From the NCBI GenBank assembly GCA_035526225.1, contig DATLCV010000106.1, positions 1-64,000 of the forward strand: DNA of 64,000 nt. Direction: 5' to 3'. The stretch comes from RYN-111 sp035526225. Lineage in GTDB: Bacteria; Actinomycetota; Actinomycetes; Mycobacteriales; SCTD01. Below are positions 8,675 to 16,986 of the stretch, piece after piece; within the stretch, counting starts at the first letter, position 1, and every line of letters begins with the position of its first letter. The notes under the pieces are model-generated. The model saw only the letters and a list, made by a program, of their open reading frames with translations. It was not told the origin of the DNA and did not search any database. Both the position numbers and the translations under genes were made by a program.

Positions 8675-9828
8675 CTCTTCTCGGCTCCCACGACCCACAT
8701 GGCGAAGAACTGCGAACCGCCGCCGTAGGCGTGCCCCATCGCCGTCCTCGCGCCCTCGACCTGGTGATCGCCGGCGGTGCCGCGGACCTGGTTGGCAGCC
8801 TCGAGGAAGCGCAGCATGCCGGAGGCGCCGATCGGGTTCGAGGACAGCACCCCGCCGCTCATGTTGATCGGCAGGTCGCCGTCGAGAGCCGTCGTGCCGT
8901 CGTGCACCATCTTCCAACCGGTGCCCTCCTCGGCGAAGCCGAGGTTCTCCAGCCACATCGGCTCGAACCAGCTGAAGGGCACGTAGATCTCGGCGCAGTC
9001 GATCTGACGGAACGGGTCGGTGATGCCGGCCTCGGCGTAGACCGCCTTCGCGCAGGCGCGGCCGGCGTGCGGGTTCACGCGGTCGCGGCCGGCGCCCATC
9101 GTCGGCTCGGACCGCACGGCAGTGCCGTGGATCCACGCGACCGGGCGCTCGGACGCCTCGGCCGCCCGCTCCGAGCCGATGACCATCGCGGCCGCGCCGT
9201 CGCTCGAAGGGCAGGTCTCGGCGTACCGGATGGGGTCCCAGAGCAGTGGCGACTCGGCGATCTGCTCGTAGGTGATGTCGGGCTGGTGCAGGTGCGCGTA
9301 GGGGTTCTTCAACGCGTTGAGGCGGTCCTTGAGCACGACCTTGTAACCGGTGTCGAGGGGCGCGCTGGACTTGCGGATGTAACCGCGCACGATCGGTGCG
9401 AAGTACCCGCCGGCACCGGCCACGAGCGGCTGGGCGAAGGGGATGCGGATCGACAGCGCCCACATGGCGTTGCTCTCCGACTGCTTCTCGAAGGCCACGG
9501 TGAGCACCCGCTCGTGGATGCCTGCCTGCACGAGGTGGGTCGCGACGACGGCCGTGGAGCCGCCGACCGAGCCCGCCGTGTGGACGCGCATCAGCGGCTT
9601 GCCCACCGCCCCGAGCGCCTCGGCGAGGTAGAGCTCAGGCATCATCACGCCCTCGAACATGTCCGGGGCCTTGCCGATGACGACAGCGTCGATGTCGTCC
9701 CACGTGCACCCCGCATCGGCGAGGGCGCGGTCGGCCGCCTCGCGGACCAGGCCCGCGATCGAGACGTCCTTGCGGGCGGCGACGTGCTTGGTCTGTCCGG
9801 TCCCGAGGACCGCAGCGCGGTGTGCCAT
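8671..9828 (-). CDS. ltp3: lipid-transfer/thiolase family protein Ltp3
   Basis: A 385-residue thiolase-fold protein closely resembling M. tuberculosis Rv3523 (Ltp3): LGTGQTKHVA, GKAPDMFEGVMMPEL, RVHTAGSVGGSTAVVA and the ending GGGSQFFAMWVVGA are shared. The usual nucleophilic Cys position reads HTAGSVGG, so it is not a standard beta-ketothiolase; aldolase-like chemistry is more plausible. ltp3 and ltp4 are reported to be needed for C24-branched sterol side-chain degradation in Rhodococcus rhodochrous. Starts 3 bases after the ltp4 stop; likely acts as a complex with Ltp4 and the OB-fold proteins encoded just upstream. Confidence 0.9.
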   Translation of the reverse strand: MAHRAAVLGTGQTKHVAARKDVSIAGLVREAADRALADAGCTWDDIDAVVIGKAPDMFEGVMMPELYLAEALGAVGKPLMRVHTAGSVGGSTAVVATHLVQAGIHERVLTVAFEKQSESNAMWALSIRIPFAQPLVAGAGGYFAPIVRGYIRKSSAPLDTGYKVVLKDRLNALKNPYAHLHQPDITYEQIAESPLLWDPIRYAETCPSSDGAAAMVIGSERAAEASERPVAWIHGTAVRSEPTMGAGRDRVNPHAGRACAKAVYAEAGITDPFRQIDCAEIYVPFSWFEPMWLENLGFAEEGTGWKMVHDGTTALDGDLPINMSGGVLSSNPIGASGMLRFLEAANQVRGTAGDHQVEGARTAMGHAYGGGSQFFAMWVVGAEKR

Positions 9829-9831
9829 GTG

Positions 9832-10884
9832 TCAGGCCTCCAGGACGCAGACGAGGTTCTGCTGAAGCGCGGGGCCGCTGGTCGCGTGCGCCACGGCGCG
9901 GTTGCCCTCGCCGGCGGCGAGGCGCTTGGCGGCCTCCCCGATGCGGACGAGACCCGCGGTCATCATCGGGTTGGACGCCAGGGCGCCGCCGCTGGGGTTG
10001 ATCCGGGTGCGTGTCTCGTCCAGGCCGAGCGCGTCGATGAGGATGAGCTCCTGGTGGCTGAACGGCGCGTGCAGCTCCGCGAGGTCGATGGTGCCGACGT
10101 CGGCGCCTGCCTTCTGCCCCGCCAGCCGCGTCGACGCAGAGGTCGTCACGTCGCGCGAGCCGAGGTGCTGGCTCTCCACGCGGTGGTCGATGCCGCGGAT
10201 CCACACCGGGGTGTCCGTCAGCTCGCGGGCCCGGTCGCCCGCGGCCAGCACCATGACGGCGCAGCCGTCGCTGATCGTCGGCAGGTCGTGCTTGCGCAGT
10301 GGGTCGTTGAACAGCGGCTCGTCGAGCAGCGCAGCCTCGTCCACCTCGCCCTTGAGCTGGGCGTTCGGGTTGTCCTGTGCGGCGCGCCGGCTGCGGGCGA
10401 CCACCCGGGCCAGGTCCTTCTCGGACGCCTTGCCGCTGTCGATCAGCGCGCGCGCCTGCAGGGCGGCGAGCGAGGCAGCGTCGGGCCACAGCGGTCCGAC
10501 GAGGTAGGGCTCGAGCTGCAGTGCCAGCACCCGACCGAGGTCGCCGGGCGAGCTCTTGCCGAAGGCGTACACGAGCGCTGTGTCGATGTCGCCGTGCTGC
10601 AGCCGCACCCACGCCTCGTAGAGCGCGAAGGCACCGTCCATCTCGACGTGCGACTCCGCGATCGGCGGCCAGGGACCCACCGCGTCGAGCGCGCTCACGA
10701 ACGCGAAGGCCTGTCCCGCGAGGTAGTCCGAGGACCCCGAGACCGTGAAGCCCATGTCCTTGGTCGTGAGGCCGAGCGGGCCGAGCGTGTCCTTCAGGAC
10801 CGGCAGCAGCATCTCGATCTCGTTGCGGGTCTCGTCCCGCCTCGTCGCGAACTGGTTGTACGCGACGACCGCCACGTCTCTCAC
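9832..10884 (-). CDS. ltp4: lipid-transfer/thiolase family protein Ltp4
   Basis: A 350-residue thiolase-fold protein resembling M. tuberculosis Rv3522 (Ltp4). GTG at 10884, 2 bases after the OB-fold gene's stop, gives VRDVAVVAYNQF. Shared blocks: SGSSDYLAGQAFAFVSALD, ESHVEMDGAFALYEA, INPSGGALASNPMM and HATSGPALQQNLV near the end. As in Ltp3 the standard thiolase Cys is absent (SGSSDYLAG). Expected to work with Ltp3 and the adjoining DUF35 protein on branched sterol side chains; the reaction itself is inferred from the reported Rhodococcus mutant phenotype, not from residues. Confidence 0.9.
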   Translation of the reverse strand: MRDVAVVAYNQFATRRDETRNEIEMLLPVLKDTLGPLGLTTKDMGFTVSGSSDYLAGQAFAFVSALDAVGPWPPIAESHVEMDGAFALYEAWVRLQHGDIDTALVYAFGKSSPGDLGRVLALQLEPYLVGPLWPDAASLAALQARALIDSGKASEKDLARVVARSRRAAQDNPNAQLKGEVDEAALLDEPLFNDPLRKHDLPTISDGCAVMVLAAGDRARELTDTPVWIRGIDHRVESQHLGSRDVTTSASTRLAGQKAGADVGTIDLAELHAPFSHQELILIDALGLDETRTRINPSGGALASNPMMTAGLVRIGEAAKRLAAGEGNRAVAHATSGPALQQNLVCVLEA

Positions 10885-10886
10885 GG

Positions 10887-11375
10887 CTACACCAGCTCCT
10901 TGAAGGACTCGTACGGCGCGTCGGGCTCGTCGAGGGGCTCGACGTAGTCGATGTTGGCGAGCGAGAAGTCCCACTCGGCCTCGGGGATCCAGTGGGCCTT
11001 GACCCGCATCCCCATCCTGGCCTCCTCGGGCGCGACGCCGGACAGCAGCACCATCGAGGCCGTGTCGGCGCCGTCGAAGACCACCTCGGCGGTCACGTAG
11101 GGCAGGTCGATGACGCGGTTCGCGAAGTTCACGTTGACGACGGCGAAGGTCACCATCGTCCCGGTGTCCTTGACCTCGACGGTCTCGGTGAAGGCCTCGC
11201 CGCACATCGAGCAGACAGCACGGGCCGGGAAGTACACCTTCTCGCAGCTCGGGCAGCGGCGACCGAGCATCTTCCCCTCCTTCATGCCGCGCAGGAAGGC
11301 GGAGGACTCGGTGCCGGGTGTGTACCGGTAGTCCATGCGGATCGGCGTGATGATCTCGGTGACGGGCTCAGTCAT
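10887..11375 (-). CDS. zinc-ribbon OB-fold (DUF35) protein, Rv3521-like
   Basis: A 162-residue DUF35 protein. The N-terminal rubredoxin-like zinc ribbon has Cys41-x2-Cys44 and Cys55-x2-Cys58; the rest is the acyl-CoA-binding OB fold (about residues 65-150). Such proteins pair with thiolase-like Ltp proteins; ChsH2's own DUF35 domain does this for Ltp2. Position directly before ltp4 and ltp3, as Rv3521 stands beside Rv3522/Rv3523, makes it the likely partner of one or both. ATG 11375 shares bases with the preceding stop (TCATG on the plus strand). Confidence 0.88.
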   Translation of the reverse strand: MTEPVTEIITPIRMDYRYTPGTESSAFLRGMKEGKMLGRRCPSCEKVYFPARAVCSMCGEAFTETVEVKDTGTMVTFAVVNVNFANRVIDLPYVTAEVVFDGADTASMVLLSGVAPEEARMGMRVKAHWIPEAEWDFSLANIDYVEPLDEPDAPYESFKELV

Positions 11376-11824
11376 GCGACGACCTCGAAGCAGGCGATGT
11401 CCTTGATGTATCCGGTGGTCTCCGGTGCCCAGCGGACCCGCACGCGCTGTCCGGTGCGGATCGCGTCACGCTCCGCGTCGAGCGCGTGGAGCAGCGAGGT
11501 GTCGGCGCCGTCCAGCTGCACCAGCACCCACGCGAAGGGACGGTCGAAGGGCTGCCCGGCCCGCGGCAGCGGGTTCCAGCTCCAGCTCGTGATGACGCCC
11601 TCCTGACCCACCTCGACCAGAGCGGCAGGGTCGGTCGCAGCGGCGGTCTTCACGTCGTACTCCGGCGGGGGTACGACGATGCGGCCCTGGGAGTCCTTGC
11701 TGCCCAGGACCTTGCGGTCGCGCAGGCCGGTGAGGAACGCGCCCACGACCGGGCCGGTGGACCGGGTGTAGGCGAACTCCATGCTGTGCGGTGCGCTCAG
11801 CACCTCTGTCGTCTCGGCAGCCAT
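11372..11824 (-). CDS. OB-fold protein lacking zinc-ribbon cysteines
   Basis: A 150-residue protein with the same layout as its neighbour (N-terminal helix, short ribbon-like stretch, OB fold), but the zinc ligands are gone: where the neighbour has LGRRCPSC, this one reads LGSKDSQG (residues 40-47), and there is no second Cys pair. The OB region (WSWNPLPRAGQPFDRPFAWVLVQLDGADTSLLHAL) is well kept. ATG 11824 follows the fadD stop by 1 base. It may be a structural subunit of a mixed Ltp3/Ltp4/OB complex. Function not recognised beyond the fold. Confidence 0.75.
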   Translation of the reverse strand: MAAETTEVLSAPHSMEFAYTRSTGPVVGAFLTGLRDRKVLGSKDSQGRIVVPPPEYDVKTAAATDPAALVEVGQEGVITSWSWNPLPRAGQPFDRPFAWVLVQLDGADTSLLHALDAERDAIRTGQRVRVRWAPETTGYIKDIACFEVVA

Positions 11825-11825
11825 G

Positions 11826-13379
11826 TCAGACCAGCTGACTGTCGCGGTCGGCCCAGTACGGGTCACGGAGCTTGCGCTTGTAGAGCTTGCCGTTCGGGTC
11901 CCGTGGGAAGTCGGTGTGGAAGTCGAACGACCGCGGGTTCTTGAACTTCGCGAGGTTGTCGTTGCAGTAGGCCACGAGCTCGGGCTCGAGCTCCTCGGGG
12001 GTGACTCCCGCTATCGGCTGGATCGCGGCCTTGATCTCCTCGCCGAGATCGGCGTGCGGGACGCCGAAGACCGCGGCGTCGTTGACCTTCGGGTGCTGGA
12101 GCAGCACCGACTCGATCTCGGCGGGGTAGATGTTGACCCCACCGGCGATGATCATGTCGATCTTGCGGTCGCGCAGGAACAGGAAGCCGTCCTCGTCGAG
12201 CTCGCCCGCGTCACCGACGGTGAAGAAGCCCCTGTCGTTCCAGGACTTCTTGGTCTTCTCGGCGTCGCCGTGGTATTCGAAGGTCCGGTCGCCCATCTTC
12301 ATCCAGACGGTGCCGATCTGGCCCGGCGGCAGGTCGTTGCCGTCGTCGTCGAGGATGACGACCTCGCTGCCCGGCCACACGTTGCCGACCGTGCCCGGCT
12401 TGCGCAGCCAGTCCTCCGGGGTGGCGGTGGTGCCGCCCCCCTCGGTCGCCGCGTAGTACTCCCAGATGACCGGACCCCACCAGTCGAGCATCTTCTGCTT
12501 CGTGGGCACCGGGCACGGGGCGGCGGAGTGGATCATCGTCCGCAGCGAGCTCACGTCGTACTGCGCGCGGTCGCCCTCGGGGAGCTGCAGCAGGCGGTGG
12601 AACATCGTCGGCACCATGTGGCTCGTCGTGACCTTGTAGCGCTGGATCCGCTCGAGGGTGCCCTCGGGCGTCCACCTGTCCATGAGGACGACCGTGTGCC
12701 CGGAGTGCAGGGCGTTCTGGGTGAACTGGCCGACAGCCGTGTGGTAGAGCGGCGCGACGGTCAGGTGCACGTTGTCGGCGAACGGCGTGATGTTGAAGAA
12801 GCCGTGGAAGGCGGTGCCCAGCTCGGCCATGGTGTCCGGGTCGATGGGAGGCAGCGGCCGCTTGACGCCCTTGGGCTTTCCGGTCGTGCCGGACGTGTAG
12901 TTCATCAGTGTTCCCGCAGCGCGATCCTCCGGGAGCGTCGTCGGCTGCCCCGCCTTGAGCTCGGCGTACGGGCGGAACCCGGGCACGTCGCCGATGGCGA
13001 AGCGGGCCTGGGCCGGGATCGAGATCTCGCCCGCCGCCCGCAGCGCCTCGTCGGCCAACCGCTCGTGCGTGATGAAGGCCTTCGACTCCGAGTCGTTGAT
13101 GATGTACGCGATCTCGGGCCCGACCAGGTGGTAGTTGATCGGCACCACGTAGAAGCCGGCCTGCTGGATCGCCAGCAGCACCTCGAGGAACTCGGCGCAG
13201 TTGGGCAGCAGCATCGAGATGACGTCGCCCTGCTGCACGCCGAGGGCGCGCAGGCCGTGCACCACCTGGTTGGTCGCGGCCAGCAGCTCGCCGGCCGTGT
13301 GCTCCTCGTGGTCCGGGTCGACCAGCACGACCCGCTCGGGGTCCGCGGCCGCGATGCGCCAGAAGCCAAGCTCGCTCAA
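11826..13379 (-). CDS. acyl-CoA synthetase (third FadD of the operon)
   Basis: A 517-residue adenylate-forming ligase: NYTSGTTGKPKGVKRP phosphate loop, YYAATEGGG, VGDAGELDEDGFLFLRDR, GGVNIYPAEIE and the C-terminal lysine in RDPNGKLYKRKLRD. It differs clearly from the FadD17- and FadD19-like genes and seems nearer the mycobacterial FadD4 type. TTG at 13379 is chosen because an AGGAG sequence precedes it by about 6 bases and no upstream start fits. Lying between cyp125 and the ltp3/ltp4 block, it may activate a branched-chain or shortened sterol acid; the substrate is not readable. Confidence 0.82.
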   Translation of the reverse strand: MSELGFWRIAAADPERVVLVDPDHEEHTAGELLAATNQVVHGLRALGVQQGDVISMLLPNCAEFLEVLLAIQQAGFYVVPINYHLVGPEIAYIINDSESKAFITHERLADEALRAAGEISIPAQARFAIGDVPGFRPYAELKAGQPTTLPEDRAAGTLMNYTSGTTGKPKGVKRPLPPIDPDTMAELGTAFHGFFNITPFADNVHLTVAPLYHTAVGQFTQNALHSGHTVVLMDRWTPEGTLERIQRYKVTTSHMVPTMFHRLLQLPEGDRAQYDVSSLRTMIHSAAPCPVPTKQKMLDWWGPVIWEYYAATEGGGTTATPEDWLRKPGTVGNVWPGSEVVILDDDGNDLPPGQIGTVWMKMGDRTFEYHGDAEKTKKSWNDRGFFTVGDAGELDEDGFLFLRDRKIDMIIAGGVNIYPAEIESVLLQHPKVNDAAVFGVPHADLGEEIKAAIQPIAGVTPEELEPELVAYCNDNLAKFKNPRSFDFHTDFPRDPNGKLYKRKLRDPYWADRDSQLV

Positions 13380-13412
13380 GGGGTTCTCCTGCTTCGGTGG
13401 GGTGGTCGTGGG

Positions 13413-14666
13413 CTACCGGTAGCGGACCGGGAGCTCCTTGATGCCGTCGATGAACATCGAGCGCAGCATCCGCGGCGGCCCGAGGGGGGCGATGTCGGGC
13501 ATGCGCTCGGCGATGACGTCGAACATGATCCGGACCTCGGCCCGGGCCAGGTTGGCTCCGAGGCAGAAGTGCGGGCCACCGCCACCGAAGGCGACGTGCT
13601 CGTTGTCCGTGCGGGTCACGTCGAAGGCATCCGGGTTGTCGAGCGCCGTCGCGTCGTGGTTGCCGCTGGAGTAGTAGATGGCGACGCGGTCGCCCTTCTT
13701 GATCTGCTGGCCGCCCAGGACGTAGTCGCTCAGCGCCGTGCGCTGGAACTGCATGACGGGCGTCGCCCAGCGGATGATCTCCTCCGCAGCCGTCTCGAGC
13801 GGGCGCTCCTTCTTGAACAGCTCCCACTGGTCGGGGTGCTCGAAGAAGGCCTGCATGCCGTGCGTGATGGCGTTCCGGGTCGTCTCGTTGCCGGCCACCA
13901 TCAGCAGCAGGAAGAACACGTCGAACTGCTCCTGCGAGAGCGCCTCGCCGTCGACGCTCGCCTGCAGCAGCCGGGTCGCGACGTCGTCGGCAGGGCACTC
14001 CTTGCGCGCTGCGGCGATGCCGTCGGCGTACATGTACATCTCGGTCGAGGCGATCATCGCGTCGTCGGGCGAGGTGCGGAACTCGGGGTCGTCGAAGCCG
14101 ATGAGGCGGTTCGACAGGTCGAAGATGGTGCCGCGGTCCTCAGCGGGGACGCCCACGAGCTCGCAGATCGCGAGGAGCGGCAGCTCCGCCGCGACGTCCT
14201 TGACGAAGTCTCCCTCGCCCTTCTCGAGGGCCTTGTCGACGATCGCGTTGGCGAACTCGACGAGCCGCGGCTCGAGGTTGCGGATCGTGCGCGGCGTGAA
14301 GGCCCGCTGCACGATGTTTCGGTACTGGCTGTGCTCCGGCGGGTCCATGTTGAGCATGAGCATCCGCGTCGCGGCGAGGGCCTCCTCCTCGTCCTGCGCC
14401 TCACCCGTGTGCAGCAGCGCGCCGCGCTCGTGCGAGGAGAAGACCTCGGGGGTGCGGGAGACCTCCTGGACCTCGGCGTACCGGGAGACAACCCAGAAGC
14501 CACCGCCGTGACCGCCCGGCTGGTCCTGCCAGTAGACCGGTGCCTCCGCCCGGGCCGTCGCGAAGAACTCTTGGGGCACCCCGTTGTCGAACGTGGTCGG
14601 GTCGATGAGGTCGACGTGGTCGACGGGACAGCGGGCCCGGCCTTGGGCGTCGGTAGGAGCGGTCAT
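13413..14666 (-). CDS. cyp125: cytochrome P450 CYP125, steroid C26-monooxygenase
   Basis: A 417-residue soluble P450. The I-helix is MVAGNETTRNAI, the ExxR helix is EEIIRWATPV, and the heme-binding loop FGGGGPHFCLGANLAR supplies Cys368. The RTALSDYVLGGQQIKKGD region matches CYP125, which oxidises the terminal methyl of cholesterol/cholestenone to the C26 acid in successive turns using ferredoxin electrons. ATG 14666 has AGGAGAACC before it. Two ferredoxins and a ferredoxin reductase elsewhere in the island, all next to KstR-like sites, are candidate electron donors. Its product is the substrate of FadD19 in the same operon. Confidence 0.93.
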   Translation of the reverse strand: MTAPTDAQGRARCPVDHVDLIDPTTFDNGVPQEFFATARAEAPVYWQDQPGGHGGGFWVVSRYAEVQEVSRTPEVFSSHERGALLHTGEAQDEEEALAATRMLMLNMDPPEHSQYRNIVQRAFTPRTIRNLEPRLVEFANAIVDKALEKGEGDFVKDVAAELPLLAICELVGVPAEDRGTIFDLSNRLIGFDDPEFRTSPDDAMIASTEMYMYADGIAAARKECPADDVATRLLQASVDGEALSQEQFDVFFLLLMVAGNETTRNAITHGMQAFFEHPDQWELFKKERPLETAAEEIIRWATPVMQFQRTALSDYVLGGQQIKKGDRVAIYYSSGNHDATALDNPDAFDVTRTDNEHVAFGGGGPHFCLGANLARAEVRIMFDVIAERMPDIAPLGPPRMLRSMFIDGIKELPVRYR

Positions 14667-14694
14667 CGGTGGTTCTCCTGGTGTCCGAGGGGGC

Positions 14695-15801
14695 TTAGAG
14701 GCTGGGGAGGGCGTCGACGGTGCGGGTGTACTCGTCCTTGAGCTGCGCGATGACCTCAGCCACGGTGCGCACCTCCTGGAAGGATCCCACCAGCTGACCG
14801 ATGGGTGTGCCCATGAGCTCCTCCTTGCCGGCCCGGCGGATGCGCTCGAGGGCCTCGGAGTTGAGCATGTACTGCAGCGGCATGCCGAGCGGGTCGGGGT
14901 TGGCCGGGTCGTCCCAGGCGTCGGTCCACTCGGTGCGCAGCTGACGCGCGGGCTTGCCCGTGTACGCGCGGGAGCGGACCGCGTCCTGCGAGCGGGCCTC
15001 ACGGAACTTCTTGAGCATGATGTCGGACTGCTGGCACTCGACCGTGTTGAGCCACATCGAACCGGTCCAGACGCCCTGGGCGCCCAGGGCGAGCGCCGCA
15101 GCCGCCTGCCGGCCACTGCCGATGCCGCCTGCGGCGAGGACGGGACGGCCCTCGACCGCAGCCACGACCTCAGGCACCAGGACCATCGTGGCGATGTCGC
15201 CGCTGTGGCCGCCGGCCTCGGTCCCCTGCGCCACGATGATGTCCACGCCGTTGGCGACCTGCTTGAGCGCGTGGTCCTTGCGTCCGACCAGGGCCGCGAC
15301 CTTCACACCCGCCTGGTGCGCCTGGTCCACGACGTCCTTCGGCGGAGCGCCGAGCGCGTTCACGATGAGCTTCACGTCGGGCCGCTCGAGCGAGAGCTCG
15401 ACCTGCTGACGCGCCTCGGTGTCGTTCCAGCTCAGCAGGTCGCGTCCGACCGCGGCGTCCTGCGGCAGCGGCGGGACGCCGTACTGCTCGAGCACGCGCT
15501 CGACGAAGTCCTTGTGCTCCTGCGGGATCATCTTCTCGAGCATCTCGTGCATCTCGACGACGTCCATGCCGGCCTTGGCCTCGGTCTTGGCGGGCATCAC
15601 GACGTCGACGCCGTAGGGGCGGCCACCGATGCTGGCCTCGATGTATGCCAGTGCCTCCTTGAGCTCCTGCGGCGTGAACCGCACGGCGCCCAGGACGCCC
15701 ATGCCGCCCGCCTTGCACACCTCGATGACGACGTCGGGCTGGTAGTTGAACGCGAAGAGCGCGAGGTCGAGCCCGAACTCCTCGGACAGCGGGGTGCGCA
15801 T
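14695..15801 (-). CDS. nitronate monooxygenase-family FMN protein, Rv1533-like
   Basis: A 368-residue TIM-barrel flavoprotein of the 2-nitropropane dioxygenase/IpdC superfamily. FMN-site motifs: GGMGVLGAVRF near the N-terminus, AQGTEAGGHSGDIATMVLVP and AAGGIGSGRQ. It resembles M. tuberculosis Rv1533 more than the HIP-pathway enzyme IpdC (Rv3553): it has the SLTGKPAR-type block (YTGKPARQLRTEWTDAWDDP) and the same C-terminal layout. ATG 15801 has AAGGAG. It sits between ltp2 and cyp125, where M. tuberculosis has chsE1/chsE2, so an oxidoreductase role on a steroid CoA ester is possible. Reaction unknown. Confidence 0.82.
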   Translation of the reverse strand: MRTPLSEEFGLDLALFAFNYQPDVVIEVCKAGGMGVLGAVRFTPQELKEALAYIEASIGGRPYGVDVVMPAKTEAKAGMDVVEMHEMLEKMIPQEHKDFVERVLEQYGVPPLPQDAAVGRDLLSWNDTEARQQVELSLERPDVKLIVNALGAPPKDVVDQAHQAGVKVAALVGRKDHALKQVANGVDIIVAQGTEAGGHSGDIATMVLVPEVVAAVEGRPVLAAGGIGSGRQAAAALALGAQGVWTGSMWLNTVECQQSDIMLKKFREARSQDAVRSRAYTGKPARQLRTEWTDAWDDPANPDPLGMPLQYMLNSEALERIRRAGKEELMGTPIGQLVGSFQEVRTVAEVIAQLKDEYTRTVDALPSL

Positions 15802-15813
15802 GGACCGTGCTCC

Positions 15814-16986
15814 TTACCTGTCGACCGACAGCACGAGGCCGCTGGTAGGGACGCCGGTGCCGGCGGTGACGAGGACGTTCTCGACGGCCGGGACCTGGTT
15901 GACCGAGCTGCCGCGCACCTGGCGAACTCCCTCGGCAATGCCGTTCATGCCGTGCAGGTAGGCCTCTCCGAGCTGGCCACCGTGCGTGTTGACGGGCAGT
16001 CGTCCGCCGAGCTCGATGGCGCCGTCGGCGATGAAGTCCTTGGCCTCGCCGCGCTTGCAGAAGCCGAACTCCTCCAGCTGCTGCAGCACGAACGGGGTGA
16101 AGTGGTCGTAGATGACCGCGGTCTGCACGTCGTCGGGTCCGATGCCCGCCTGCGCCCAGAGCTGCTCGGCCACCAACCCCATCTCCGGCAGCCCGGCGAT
16201 GTCGTCGCGGTAGTAGCTGACCATGCTCTGCTGACCCCGCGCGGAGCCCTGCGCAGCGCCTGCGACCACGGCCGGAACGTGCGGCAGGTCCCGCGCCCGC
16301 TCGAGGGTCGTGACGACGAGGGCCTGGCCACCGTCGGTCTCCTGGCAGCAGTCGAGCAGGTGCAGGGGCTCGACGATCCAGCGGCTCGCCTGGTGCTCCT
16401 CGAGCGTGATCGGCTGCTCGTAGAACCAGGCCTTCGGGTTGGTCGCGGCGTGCTTGCGGTCAGCCACCGAGACGCGGCCGAAGTCCGCGCTCGTGGCGCC
16501 GTACTCGTGCATGTAGCGCTGGGCGAACATCGCGACCCAGCTGGCAGGGGTCATCAGGCCGAACGACGAGACCCAGCTCATCGCGATGCCCTCGGCGGTC
16601 GGCTCGCCACGGTGCGCGCCGGTGCCGAAGCGGTGCCCCGAGCGCTCGGTGAACGCGCGGTAGCAGACGACGGTGTCCGCGACGCCCGTCGCCACCGCGA
16701 TGGCCGCCTGCTGGACGGTCGCGCAGGCCGCGCCCCCGCCGTACCCGATCTTGGAGAAGAACGTGAGGTCGCCGAGGCCGGCCGTGCGGGCCACCTCGAT
16801 CTCGGAGTTGGTCTCCATGGTGAAGGTGGTCAGGCCGTCGACGTCGGCCGGCGTGAGACCCGCGTCGGCGACCGCGGCGAGCACCGCCTCACCGGCGAGC
16901 TGCAGCTCGGAGCGGCCGCTGGCCTTGGAGAACTCGGTGGCGCCGATCCCGACGATCGCGGTCTGCCGGGCGAAGGAACGGCTCAT
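15814..16986 (-). CDS. ltp2: steroid side-chain retro-aldolase Ltp2
   Basis: A 390-residue thiolase-fold protein matching M. tuberculosis Rv3540c closely: VGIGATEFSKASGRSEL, TTFTMETN, IGYGGGAACATVQ, LLDCCQETDGGQALVVT, AVIYDHFTPFVLQQLEE and NTHGGQLGEAYLHGMNG. Ltp2 cleaves the 17-hydroxy-3-oxo-4-pregnene-20-carboxyl-CoA made by ChsH1-ChsH2, releasing propionyl-CoA and androst-4-ene-3,17-dione; known Ltp2 enzymes act in complex with the DUF35 domain of ChsH2, encoded two genes upstream. ATG 16986 overlaps the chsH1 stop. This finishes side-chain removal. Confidence 0.95.
   Translation of the reverse strand: MSRSFARQTAIVGIGATEFSKASGRSELQLAGEAVLAAVADAGLTPADVDGLTTFTMETNSEIEVARTAGLGDLTFFSKIGYGGGAACATVQQAAIAVATGVADTVVCYRAFTERSGHRFGTGAHRGEPTAEGIAMSWVSSFGLMTPASWVAMFAQRYMHEYGATSADFGRVSVADRKHAATNPKAWFYEQPITLEEHQASRWIVEPLHLLDCCQETDGGQALVVTTLERARDLPHVPAVVAGAAQGSARGQQSMVSYYRDDIAGLPEMGLVAEQLWAQAGIGPDDVQTAVIYDHFTPFVLQQLEEFGFCKRGEAKDFIADGAIELGGRLPVNTHGGQLGEAYLHGMNGIAEGVRQVRGSSVNQVPAVENVLVTAGTGVPTSGLVLSVDR

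Noticed and set aside
11781..14741. Nearly 1,000-codon plus-strand open frame opposite fadD and cyp125
   Set aside because: Same artefact: the minus strand encodes clear FadD and CYP125 proteins with intact motifs.
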